Of a stretch of DNA of 64,000 bases, positions 22,790-33,875 are shown piece after piece. Below the pieces are notes generated by a model. That model saw only the letters and a list, made by a program, of their open reading frames with translations. It was not told where the DNA came from and did no database searches. This stretch comes from Paraspadella gotoi (Eukaryota; Chaetognatha). The number at the start of each line of letters is the position of its first letter. Positions within the stretch are counted from its first letter, which is position 1. The stretch covers positions 2,602,005 through 2,666,004 of the forward strand of contig CM119264.1 in assembly GCA_051294375.1 (NCBI GenBank). Direction: 5' to 3'. Both the position numbers and the translations under genes were made by a program.

Positions 22790-25700
22790 AAGCCCAGGTA
22801 GATGAGAGGAGGTAGGAGAAGCAACGTTTTATTAAAATATCCAAAACCGATTTGGCATTATTTTATTTATTTATAATTTATCAAATATTAAGATGCTTTT
22901 TTTATATTAATCCTTGATTTCTTATAACTAGCCAAATTTATTCAGTATACTGTTGTGTATTGTCTTCTATAAATAGGAGGGAGCATCACGCGTGCATATT
23001 CACGAAGAAACTTTGTTTAAAGTTGATTTTATTCATGAAAGTTACATTTTTACATTTTTTTCCCTTTCAATCCTTTATATATTCTTTTTTTATTTTTCTT
23101 CAAAAGTCAAATCATAATTCGACTTTTTAGTCTCAGGAAAATTGAAAAGCAAAAAAAGACAATGAATACGTTTGAATACCCAATGATGTACATGATTATC
23201 ATGTATAGTTAATGGAGCGACTGGACATAGCGGCGCCGATGCGGGAGTTAGGGAAGAGGTGTGGGCTATGCGGTGGAGGAGGAGGGAGAGCGAAAAGACG
23301 TGACGTGAACGGAGCGACGTGACTGCGACGACGACGGACGACACAACGAGAGACGATTTCTGCATCCCATACACCCGGAGGGAGTAGAGACCAAATGTGT
23401 TGTGCAGGAATTCGCGGAGGAGAGAGAAGAGGAGGGAGGTGAATGAGAAAGTGATTCTGTTACGTGCAGAGAGAGTTAGAAACGGTCAATGGGAACTGCT
23501 TGCGATACGGAGGTCTGGAGACGCGAATTGTCGTTGTTGTTGTTCTTATTGTTGTGGCCTTTTGTTGTTGTATTGTTGCGTTGTGAGTTCTGGACCTAAG
23601 AATAGTAGATGAGATTTAAGAACAAGCGCGACTTGAAGGTATGGAACATACAGGAGAAGAACAGAGTTTTGTGAGAGGAATATGAAAGTGTACTAAAAAA
23701 GTGTAAGTTAGTATCAATCTCAATCGCCGGAAGCGATAAGGCTTGAAGTCGAGGGAGATGATCGCAAAAGATCGAAAAATGGGTACCGAGGAGCTCAGTT
23801 GTGTAAAAGTTGAGGGATATGAAGAGAGATAGTTAATTTTTTCTAAAGAATTAGGAATTGTTAGCATAAAACAACAGAAGTCAAAGAAAAGATATAGCGG
23901 AACGCTAGAAAAGAAAGATGGAGCAGCGGTCATATCTTCTGACATTTGAGTTGTAGAATGGTTCGGCGATTAGTAATATGAAGCATGAAAGAGAAATAGC
24001 TCCGAAAGAAGTGGCGACAGAGAATTATACTGTCTGAAGTTTTTCTTGTTTAAAGGATTGCGAAATAATCGTTAGACTCTGCGTCGATTCTGTACGCATA
24101 AGTTTATCAGCGTATCAAGACGAGATCTTCGTCAATTTTTTTTATTATCCGAACCCGACGACGATATGACGACGACGGGATCGGACTCGTATGAGAATCT
24201 TACGACCTTCTCTCTTGTGTTTTTTCGATGTATCATAGCTCTCGGTGCGTCGTGACGATGTAGTGGAACTCGTTCCTCCGTACTGCACGATCCATGCTAC
24301 TTCTGCTCGGTCTCGACATTTTTCGCTCGTTCCCATTGAAATATCATCGTTCATACGCTTTCGGCTCTCCTCGTTCGTGCCGTCTCATTCATTTCACTTA
24401 ATTAATTTAATCATACTTTAATTCTCTTATATCAATCTCTCTCTACATTCTCTAACTTTTATCAATCCTAACTTAATCTCGAAAAATAAATAATAACTCT
24501 ACACTTAGCAATTAATTACATTAATTAATTAATCTTAACTTAACTATAACATTAATTTCATTTCACAACTTCTTTCACACTTCATTTCATCTCAAGATCC
24601 GGTTTCATAATTATGGTAAGTTCATTAACATTCGGCATTCTGGTCCAATTCATTTCCGAGTTTAATTCATTCGATTCATCTTAATTTCCATTTATTTCCT
24701 AGAAAATCTTTAGACTAGAAGTTCCTCATCGCCTAGTACCTTTGAGTTTAACTCCCGCCTCGCCTTTTTATGAAATATGTTTGCTTTATTGTCTGCATTT
24801 GTCTTCCCTGGATGGGTTAACTTCTTTAATATTTCGACCTTTCTTCTCAGCGGCATTAAACTCCCGCTCCTATTGTGTGTCTACAGGGGCATTTCTTCCT
24901 CAACTTACTAGAAAGTCCCTTCTTATGACGATTCGCTTGTCTTTATTTCCACCGGCTTTTTCTTTCGGTTGTTGTTTAGGTAACGGTGATACTTTCTGCT
25001 TTTTCCACCGGTGTGCCAGCCAGTCAACTCCTCTAAACTTGCCCACTTCTCGGATTCACGTGTTCGTATGGTTGGTCCGTGCTATTAAGTCTTGCTGTTC
25101 GGAGGCGAAGAGTTCCGCCAGGAGGGTCGCGGTCTGGGTCCGGATTCCAGGATCCATCCCGCGAGACGTGTTCGCCTCAGTGATACATTCGGTGCCCACT
25201 TACGTTAAAAAATGTACATAATTTCGCCATATAGTGTGGTGGACTCATTTTGTTAAGACAGAAAGAAGCCTCAGTAGTCTAAGGACTGCTAGCGCCGCCT
25301 TCGGCGGAAATCCTAAAAATATAAAGAATTGCAAGGAGAGAGTGATTCCGATGAAGCCGTCACGGAATACTGGTTGGTCATTAAAGATAGATTACAGGGG
25401 CGCATTCAAGAAAGGGTTATTTTAGGGGTCCATACAGTCCAATGACTAATTAGGAGAAAGAAAATGTTGTTATTGGTTAAGGGGCTGTTCATGTTTCAAT
25501 CAATTTCCGCAACAATTAATATTAATAGTTAAAGTAATTCGAATTTGTATACTGAGAATCTCTTTGTTTTTCTCCTTCTAAAACTGAAAAATATTTTTTG
25601 TTGACCGGAAAAATTGCAATTTCTCTCCCTCCCCGGACTTCTGTACTCTCTTCTAAAATCCTCGCTCCCGTTCGACATGAAGATTGATAATTAATTTCTC

Positions 25701-26637
25701 ACAAAATAGATATAATTATTTCACTCTCGATTATAACTTGAAAATCTAAAATAATAGATACCGCTAATATACACTGACTACGCATATGAAAACTGATCAA
25801 AGAAAATAGTGACTCTTGCTAAAGATTCGTAGGAGGATTGGAAGTCGTAATAGCTGTGATCCCTCGGCGCCATCTATCATATATAATAAAAAATCGAACA
25901 ATACAAAAAGCTCACAACACTGAATATAATCGTACCACAAATCACATGCCAATGAATACTGAATCAAAATAAGACAAACGAGTAACTATCAGCATGATAC
26001 ATGTGATAATCACTGTTGTAAATAAGAATGGAAGATAGATACTAGAGAGGTAGACGAAATTCCGAAATAAACCGCCCGCCGCGCAGGCGAGGACCGAACA
26101 AAAAAATAGAAAAAATAAATAACAAAAAAAAACCGACAACGAAAAGAAAAAAGGAAAAAATAGAAAAAATCTGAGGAATATAAAACAATAAATAAACTCT
26201 GATGTGGTTAATGAGATGATCGACGAGAGAGAATAGAAATTAAAGAACCAAATAAAGATCAGAACAGATGGAAATGCCAACCAGCCTCCCAACTCTCTAT
26301 TCGCAAATGTGCCCGACGTAAAAAGAAACGGGAAGGCGAAGAAGAGAAGAGAGGGAGGAGGAAGAGAGGAGAGAGATTAGAGGGAAAGAGAGATAGAAAT
26401 AGAAAAGAAGAAAAGGAAAGAAAGAAAAAAAAAGAGAAATGAAAAAAAAAAAGAGAGGAGAGGAGAGTGAGAAGAAGAGGGAGGGAGAGTGTCCGCAAGA
26501 GAAAAGAGTCGTTGTGACAAGATGCTCGACGAGGAGAGAGCGAGAGACGAGATAGCATAGAAGAGAAGAGAAAAAAAAGAGAAAGAGGAAAGGAAAAAGG
26601 AAAAAAAAAAGAGAGAAAAAAGAGAGAGAGAGAAAGA
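22790..26637. repeat. 3.85-kb duplicated block, copy B
   Basis: Counterpart of 14,073-17,920, apparently identical. Here the join to exon-2-like sequence is continuous, and the right-hand continuation (26,638-27,075) is the cleaner version. No gene recognised inside. Confidence 0.85.
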
Positions 26638-27074
26638 AAGAGAGAGAGAGAGAGAGAAAAAAGTTTTTTCTTTGAAAATCACCGACATTAACGCCTTCGT
26701 TGTTGTCGTTGTCGTCGTCTTGTTGTTGTTGTTGTCTTTTTGCGTCGGTAAAAACTTAATACCAATCCAGGCCAAGTCGTCAATTCCGTCTCGGTGTCAG
26801 GTCAGCAGGTCAGGTCAGGTCAGGTCAGGTCAGGTCAGCCAGGTCAGCAATTTCACTTTGAGGATCTCATCACGAGAAATCGTGAAGGCCGTCGCCAGGG
26901 ATTAGAACGATCAGGACCGCGAAGCCCGGGACCGCAAAGTGCTGGACCGTAAAGCTTTGGACCGCGAAGCCCGGATCCGCTTAGCCCGGAACCGCGAAGC
27001 CTGGAACCACGAAGCCCGGAACCGCTTAGCCCGGGACCGCAAAGCTTTGGACCGCGACTTCCCGCGTCGTTGAA
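26638..27074. repeat. (TTG/TCG)n, (GGTCA)n and 15-bp GC-rich minisatellite
   Basis: 26,697-26,745 is TTG/TCG-rich. 26,797-26,850 is a CAGGT pentamer array that repeatedly creates AGGTCA, the nuclear-receptor half-site. 26,915-27,060 is about nine 15-bp units such as GGAACCGCGAAGCCC and GGACCGCAAAGCTTT. No coding support. Confidence 0.75.
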
Positions 27075-27313
27075 ATGATTGACGTCGTGAGGAAGCAGAG
27101 GCTTTTGTTTTTGTTTTTCGAAACGAAGCGAGGGCGGAGAGACGAGAGAGGAGAGAGGAAGGGGAGAGGAATGAGAGGAAGAGAGGATGAGAGAGAGAGA
27201 AGACGAGAGAGAGGAGAGAGAGAGAAAGAAGGAGGAAAGAAGAGAGAAGTAAGAGAGAGAGAGAGAGAGAGAAGGAGAGAGAGAGAGAGAGAAGAAGAGA
27301 GAAAGAGAGGAGG

Positions 27314-27345
<32 letters not shown>

Positions 27346-27383
27346 AAACCACTAAAGTAGACGTAGAAGAAAAGAGAGACGAT

Positions 27384-27447
<64 letters not shown>

Positions 27448-28530
27448 TGGAGAGATGAAGAAAAAAAGCGAGGGAAAGACTAAAGGAAGGGAAAATAAGG
27501 GAAGCAAGAAACGTGACGCGACAATAAAAAAAAAAAAAAAAGAAAAAAAAAACCGGGAGGGGGGGTAGCTGTTTCTCCGCTCGTGTGCGCCTGCGCACGA
27601 ACCAATATTAGTCGCGACGCATTGAGAGGGAATGAAAGGGAAGCTCATAAAACCATAGAAGCGCTAAAGACCAGGGAAACCATAAACAAAATTCTGGGGG
27701 AAAAACTTTCCAAAGCGGAAATGTTAACCGTGGCGATGAGATGAGGAAGAGGGAGAAGGAGGAAAGAACGAGAAGAGATGATAGAAGAGACTGGGTTAGA
27801 ACGGGAAGGTAGAAAAAGAGAGGAGGAATAGAGAAGAGAGAGAGAGAGAGAGAGATAAATATGAGAAGAGAAGAGAGAGAGAAATAGAGAAGAGAAGAGA
27901 GAGAGAGAGGGAGAGGGAGAAGGGAGGAAAAGATGAGGAAGACGATGATAGAAGGACGGGAGAAAGGGAAAGTTAGAAGAGCAGATGAGAATAGCAGGCA
28001 AGAGACATGAGAGAGAGAAACTAGAAGGAATAGGTAGACGCAGAGAGAGATGGAGCGAGATGAGAGGAGGACGGGAAAAGAAGACTTACTATTTTGGGCC
28101 GACCCCCGACCATGTGTTCTGTGAAGGATGAAAGATGAAGAGAGAGAGAGAAGAGAAGTTAAGAGAGAGCAGACAGAGAGAGACGAGAGAATTAGAAGAA
28201 AGAGAGAGATGAGAGATGAGCGTACGTGACGGAATGAGAGAGTGACTCCACCGGCGACTGAGAGAGAGAGGACGAAGAAGGGGAGCATGAGATCACGAGA
28301 GACCTAGGAGAGCGGATGAAGATAGAGAGAGAGTTGGAAAAAAGAAAAGACTTACTTTTTGGGAGCCGAATGGTTTGTAAGGATGAAATTTGTGTTCTCC
28401 CCAAACCGAGTAATACGAAAACTTTAAAAATATATTCCCGCCAAATTGAGAAAAATGGGTTTTGTAAAAAGATAGAAGATCTTATTGACACTGGGATATA
28501 GGCAAAAATCTACCTTTTTGGTTTTTGGTC
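27075..28530. repeat. Purine-rich (GA)n region without a gene
   Basis: GA-rich sequence at 27,120-27,460 and 27,820-28,320, with a short A-rich run at 27,522-27,552. The small unique parts contain no exon. Ser-rich frames on the other strand are repeat shadows. Confidence 0.7.
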
Positions 28531-28642
28531 GCGACGGAGACCGGCAATGGCCGACAAGGGCCGACAATGGCCGACAAGGGCCGACGGTTCTTGGAACAAA
28601 GAAAAGAACAAGAGCCACTTTGAATCTAAATTACATCCACAT

Positions 28643-28691
<49 letters not shown>

Positions 28692-28920
28692 CTCTCTCTC
28701 TTCATTTAGAACTTTTGTTCTTTTTTCTCTTATCTTTTCACTCTCTTCCTCTCTTTCTTATTTCTTTCTTTTCTTTTCTTTTCTTTTTTTTCTTTTCTTT
28801 TTTCTCTTTTCGTTCTGCCTCTCTTAGTGATGTTTTTATTCCGACTCTCGCTCCTAGGATAATCTCATTCTCTCTCTCTCTGTCTCTCTCTCTCTCTTTC
28901 CCTCTCTCTCTCTGAGAAAT
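28531..28920. repeat. 10-bp GCCGACAATG array and CT tracts
   Basis: 28,540-28,590 has about five alternating units GCCGACAATG/GCCGACAAGG. CT tracts follow at 28,645-28,700 and 28,868-28,913, with TTTTC repeats between. Confidence 0.75.
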
Positions 28921-29044
28921 CAAATTCTTTGGATCTTTGCCTGCATTTGACAATTTATTTTTTTTCTTTGCTCTGACTTTTTAACGAGAAAAATTACATT
29001 CTTTTACGATAAAAATATTAATTAACACAATTAACGAAAAACAC

Positions 29045-29159
29045 TTTATTAAAGAAACATACAGACCCGGACAACAAATATTGTCAACATTAAAAGCTGA
29101 TTATTTATTATTAATGAATATGGTAGATTATGACACAAAATATACCAACAATTTTTATT
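29045..29159 (-). terminator. Candidate poly(A) signals for the first AMT gene
   Basis: On the - strand AATAAA occurs at 29,154-29,159, 29,104-29,109 and 29,045-29,050, that is 143-257 bases past the stop codon. Which one is used cannot be told in AT-rich DNA. Confidence 0.35.
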
Positions 29160-29301
29160 AGCATTTGTTTACTAAAAAGAAGAAAAAACTTGATCGACAA
29201 ATTTCTTCAACCAACAATCAACCAAAGATAAATGTATAGAACAAATTTTACAAGAATAAGTTTTCTTCATTCGTTATCTTTCTGGATAAAGCTTAAAAAC
29301 G

Positions 29302-30848
29302 TTATTTGACTTCTTCATAAGCATCATTGTCTTTTTCCCCCACATTGTGAACATCATTGCCAAAACCTTTACCTCCACCGATTTCTCCTTTTCTGATTGC
29401 TGCCCTGACTCCGTTAAAGATATTAGGATTCGGCGCAATAATAGGAACACTGTTTCCCACGAGAACTTTTCCCTTGTTTAACCTCTCAGAAACGGCGATC
29501 ATGTCACCGCCATAAGCCGCCGCAGGGTACGCGGGTTCTCCATGCTTGACAAGGTCCATGCCCATAACTTCGGTCTGTTGATCCACGCGCAAAAGGCCAG
29601 CGAACCTGAGGCCACCGAACATGAGGCCAGTGAGGCCACCGGTCCAAAGGACGATGACCAAGATGCCGGCGACGCTCATGCCCAACATGTGATCGGCTCT
29701 GACCTCGCCTTCTATTACATCCGGGTTTCCATAGAAGAGTCCCGTATCCAGAAGGAAAAAGGGCATCGCAATGAGACCCCAGATGCCGCCTCCAGCGTGG
29801 ACGGCGACCGCGTTGAGTGGATCATCAATTCGCATTTTTTGAATCAACTTGGAAATTCCCATCATTACTGGAGCCGCTACAGCACCGATGACCAACGCCG
29901 CCCATGTGTCCACCTTGTTGCAAGAGCAGCAGATGGACACCATGCCAGCGATGGAAGCGTTGATGGTCATGAGGATGGACCATTTGCCTGTTGGTTGACC
30001 ACGAAGAGAGATTCGATTGATGACCAATGCAACGACGCCAGCGGCAGATGCGGCGATGATGGTGTTGGCGACGGCCAATGAGACTTCTTCTCCATCTCCC
30101 TCTTTGTGGATGGTCATTTGCGCTCCGCCGTTGAAAGAGAAAAACCCAACCAAAAGAAGCAGGCCGCCCAAAGCGGTCAGAGGCACGGAGTGACCTTCCA
30201 ATTTCCCGCCTTTTAATGCATTCGCTTTGTTGACGTCAAAGAGCCCGTAATCGAAGCGGCCAATGCGCGGACCCATCATCCATGTGCCCACGAAAGCGGC
30301 AACGCCTCCCGTCAAGTGGACCAGACCCGATCCGGCAAAGTCGCGATACCCGGCCGCGTAGAGGAATCCATCTTTGGTCCAACCCCAATGAGCCACCACC
30401 GGATAAATAAAGCCCGTGATAGCGAGGCTGTAGACGAAGTAGGCGGCGAAGGCGCACCGCTCTGCCACCGCTCCGGAGACGATGGTGGAAGCGGTCGTGG
30501 CCAAGACGAATTGCCAGAACCACTCGGCCCAATGACCGTGAGACGTGATGTATTGGCCGGCGAAGTGGTAGTAACCGATGAAGGCATTGGTGTAGCCTTC
30601 GTGTCCAAAAGTGAAGGCGAAACCAAAGAGAAAAAAGGCGAGCGCGCCCAGCAGAGTGTCCAGGATATTTTTGATGAGAATGTTGGTCACGTTTTTGCTG
30701 CGTACGGAACCGCATTCGAGAAAGGCGAAGCCGGCCTGGGGAAGAAAAAATGTGTAGGTGTAAAATGGATGTATATACAATATTAAAAGTATTCATTATT
30801 TAACTATTTGGTCTGCCTTTCCCATTTGGCATTTGCCAGTTTAAGGAT

Positions 30849-30892
<44 letters not shown>

Positions 30893-31514
30893 GTTCTTCC
30901 AAAGCAACACCAACCTGCAATAGAATCACGACAATTCCGTTCATGACGAGAAAAAACAAATCCATGTTTTTGTTTTGTGTTTCGTCAACGGCAGAAATTC
31001 GAGCGACGTCTCTGCTCAAGTTGACAACGAGTTGCTGTTGTGAACAAAGTGAAGGATGAGAACTTTGGTTCAGGAAATGGCCAATTAGTGAATACTTAAG
31101 GAAGGTGTGAAAATTATCAAATCTCCAAGCAGTTAAACAAAGGTTAATAAAATTTAACGTCTTTAACCAAATGGCCTATGGCATATTACTACTTCTTACT
31201 ACATATTCACATTAGCTGAAAACATAAGCCATAACAATGCTATTTCAGGTCAAATGTTTCTTGGTCATTCTTGCTGACCCCTACGTCGTCTTCGTTGTCG
31301 TCGTTGTCGTCATTTTCGTTTGAACTATTTGACTGAGCTTCCAATTTCCATAATCGGCACGTTCATAAAAAAAACTTAGCGATTCACAAGTAGGCGCCAA
31401 AATTCAAACTCAGACCTGCAGTCGCTCTTCATTCTTCGTCAAGTCGTCGACGAGATTCTTCAAGTGGACGACGCGTTGGGAGTCGTTCCAAGTCGAGAAC
31501 CAAGAGTCGTTCAT
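29302..31514 (-). CDS. AMT-family ammonium transporter, paralogue 1
   Basis: Three exons on the - strand, 31,416-31,514, 30,915-31,034 and 29,302-30,735, join to 550 residues. The introns are GT-AG, phase 0. The N-terminus MNDSWFSTWNDS has two N-glycosylation sequons and no signal peptide. TM1 (MDLFFLVMNG...) crosses the exon 2/3 junction. The family signature DFAGSGLVHLTGG starts at Asp205, with pore His213 and His386 (AVHAGGG) conserved. In AmtB terms, the outer Phe gate F107 is Leu151 and S219 is Ala278, while the second gate Phe274 is kept. The tail holds GMDLVKHGEPAYP and NSVPIIAPNPNIFN. Family role: trimeric plasma-membrane NH4+/NH3 transport, usually 11 TM helices. A downstream paralogue has identical exon junctions. 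The start is the first ATG of exon 1, and the exon pattern agrees between the two genes. Confidence 0.93.
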
Positions 31515-31578
31515 CTTCTTTTTTTTTGGGGGGGGGGGCCTTTCAAATTCTGGGAATCATCAATTATAAATTTATAAT
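31515..31578 (-). other. 5' flank of AMT paralogue 1
   Basis: An A-rich stretch and a C10 run (as read on the - strand) precede the ATG. No TATA box or clear 5'-UTR splice acceptor is visible before the mobile element begins at 31,584, so the promoter may have been displaced or lies within the element. Confidence 0.3.
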
Positions 31579-31583
31579 ATCAT

Positions 31584-32238
31584 TGAAGAGACAGTAATTA
31601 TTGTTATGTGCACAACTAGTTAAGTACTAGAACCGTTCAATATAAGCAGTCCCGAGCTTTGGATCAGGCTGTAACACGAGTTAGCAGGCGGGTTAAGCGC
31701 CCCGTCCCTCTTAACTGCCAGGCGACCACGGGCTAGAACCCTGGACCTTGGGTTGGGAGGCGAATGACTTGCCTCCGGCACCAATGCGCGCTGATGAAAC
31801 GGTTGTGGATTTAGTCCACCATACATCCCCCCTCCCATAGGGAGATGTCTGTTGCGTCTCTTCAGTGAATGTTGTTGTTGGTGGAAAGTGCGTCACCAAG
31901 TTGAGGCATGTTCGCCTGATGTGTTGTGGGCGGAAAGCGCATCGCCAGGTTGAGGCATGTCGCCTGAAAGTGTTGTTGTTTGCTGTTGTGTTCAGAAGTC
32001 GGGCTCACCAATGAAGAGACAGTAATTATTGTTATGTGTTAGTGATAGAACCGTTCAATATAAGCAGTCCCTAGCTTCGGATCAGGCTGTACACCGAGTT
32101 ACAGGTGGTTAAGCGCCGTCCCTCTTAACTGCCAGGCGACCACCGGGCTAGAACCCCGGACCTTTGGGTTGGGAGGCGAATGACTTGCCTCGGCACCAAT
32201 GGCACGCTGCATGAACGGTTGGTGGATTTTAGTCCACC
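31584..32238 (-). mobile_element. TRIM-like miniature LTR element, copy 1
   Basis: Read on the - strand: LTR 32,012-32,238, internal 189 bp, LTR 31,584-31,822. LTRs begin (A)TGGTGGA and end CTCTTCA. One base after the first LTR is TGGTGAGCCCGACTTC, placed and shaped like a tRNA primer-binding site. GGGAGGGGGGATGT, a polypurine tract, precedes the second LTR. A perfect 5-bp target duplication ATCAT flanks it (31,579-31,583 and 32,239-32,243). There is no gag or pol ORF, so it must be mobilised in trans. It sits just upstream of the first AMT gene. The LTR carries GGTTCTAGCCC, similar to a pol III B box, so a tRNA-SINE ancestry of part of the LTR is possible. Confidence 0.85.
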
Positions 32239-32988
32239 ATATCATGTCTTTATTTTTCAGTATTTTCATACAATTGAAACATTCTTTGAAACATTATATC
32301 ACTTCATTGATAGGGAAGCAAGGTTCTCTGGGAGTGAATAAACGAGACTGTGAGAGAGTCTTGATTGAAAGCTTGGAGGGACCTGCTATGTCATTAGCTT
32401 GTAAGAGTGATGGAGGCCTAAAACCACCAAAGCCTGTCAAAAGTCAGGGGCAAGATAGCTTATTTATTAAATGATTGAATAATTTTTATATTGGTTGTAC
32501 CAATTTCATAATAATATTATGAAAAACAGGTTAACAGGCGAGACGAGGGCCGTCGGCAGGCTTATCAGGCCTGAGAGATATTCGAGTTGCACTTTGCCCC
32601 TTTCCACCTGGTTCTCTACCGGACCCGTCTATGTCGCACTCCATCACAATAGCCTCTCAATCTGTGACAAGCCAATGACTCGACCACATCGTCAGCATCC
32701 CCCTTTTGTTGACCCGGGGGGGGGACCAGCTCAATTTGAGCTTTTTACACTTTCTTATTTTTTACTAACTCTTTTACTATCCCTATCCCTATCCCTCTTT
32801 TACTATCCCTATCCCTATCCCTCTTTTACTATCCCTACTATCCCTCAACAACTTAACTTTCCATTTCATCTAAATTACTTCTTTAATTTAATTTAAATCT
32901 GTTTAGTTTATCTTTAAGTCTGTTTACATATTTATTTTACTATTGTTGTCAATTAACTAAAGTATTGTCTCACTAAATGTTAACCTCC

Positions 32989-33021
<33 letters not shown>

Positions 33022-33144
33022 ACTCTCTCTCTCTTACTCACAAATTTAATTTCTTTTCCCTCACCTTCTCTCTCTCTTTCCCCACCTTCACCTCTCCTCA
33101 CATTTCACCACTGTCCTGTCTCACATCTTTGTTGGCTACTTTCT

Positions 33145-33181
<37 letters not shown>

Positions 33182-33190
33182 AAAGGTTAT
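32239..33190. repeat. R2 repeat copy and simple repeats; no gene
   Basis: 32,400-32,515 is a + strand copy of the R2 repeat (see 2,074). 32,520-32,755 is mixed DNA with a G8 run and is not recognised. 32,775-32,835 is (CCCTAT)n mixed with CTTTTA. CT tracts lie at 32,987-33,045 and 33,148-33,180. Confidence 0.6.
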
Positions 33191-33223
33191 TTTGAAATTA
33201 AAAAATGTGTAATTGTCAAAGCG

Positions 33224-33245
33224 CTGATGAAGGCCGAAACATGTC
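33224..33245 (+). ncRNA. Hammerhead-like motif with collapsed stem II
   Basis: CTGATGA, AGGCC, GAAAC, ATGTC in order: the conserved boxes of a minimal type I hammerhead, but stem II is only AGGCC without a loop. It is followed by AAAATAAAAATT, as in the sister motifs. Very probably inactive. Confidence 0.3.
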
Positions 33246-33666
33246 TGTCTAAAATAAAAATTAATTGTTGCTGTAAAAAAGTCCTTATTTTAAATATTCT
33301 AAACCACAACGAAAAAGAAAGAATTCATAATATTATGTCATAATTATGCTGTTCTGATTTTTTTAAATTTTAAAATTTTGTTGATTTTCGAAGAAAATAT
33401 GAATTTAATGTTTCGCATTTTCGTGGCAATAGCAACAGCAGCTGCATTTTTGCATTTTTTAAAGAAATTATCCAAAATTTTAAGTTAAATTCCAGAGGCT
33501 TGAAAGCTGATATGTTACTCTTTATTCAAAACCGGTTTTGCGACTGATGCACACTGAGGAAAAACAAAACTAGTTTTTCGTTTGACTGAAATTTGTCGAA
33601 AAAAAACTTAGGAGTAAAACGGAGAACAGAAAAAAATCTTACTTCTGTTATAATAATTGTTAATTA
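33246..33666. other. AT-rich DNA, nothing recognised
   Basis: AT-rich spacer between hammerhead-like motifs with an ACCGGTTTT element. No gene seen. Confidence 0.5.
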
Positions 33667-33729
33667 GACATGTTTCGACTTGTTTTACAAGCCTTCATCA
33701 GCGTTGTAAAACAAGTCGAAACATGTCTG
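33667..33729. ncRNA. Palindromic hammerhead-like locus
   Basis: Two perfect 25-base inverted arms (33,667-33,691 and 33,705-33,729) surround 13 bases. On the - strand 33,668-33,702 reads CTGATGA, an extra A, a 7-bp stem GGCTTGT/ACAAGTC with an AAA loop, then GAAAC-AT-GTC. All hammerhead core boxes are intact except for one extra A before stem II. Stem I pairing is weak. The right arm repeats the stem II/GAAAC half on the + strand. This looks like two retroelement ends joined tail to tail. Confidence 0.4.
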
Positions 33730-33875
33730 TTCAACTATAAATAAAATTCGTTGCAATTCTCTAATTAATAGTAACAACGAAAAAGAAAGGATTACTTCAA
33801 TAGGTAATTGTTAAAAAAACATTTGAATTCAAATAACTAAAGGAATTTAAAGTATAAAAAATTTAATAAGAAAAT

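Noticed and set aside
30736-30780. Upstream Met extending AMT exon 3 (MYIHPFYT...)
   Set aside because: This lies in intron 2; a TTCTTCCCCAG acceptor directly precedes AGFAFLE, and exons 1-2 with matching phase are found upstream in both paralogues.
29542-30786. Long frames on the + strand opposite AMT paralogue 1
   Set aside because: Shadows of the GC-rich third-position coding exon; equivalent frames opposite paralogue 2 are not conserved as proteins.
32775-32835. (CCCTAT)n as telomeric repeat
   Set aside because: Not the TTAGG or TTAGGG sequence, short and mixed with CTTTTA; an ordinary microsatellite.
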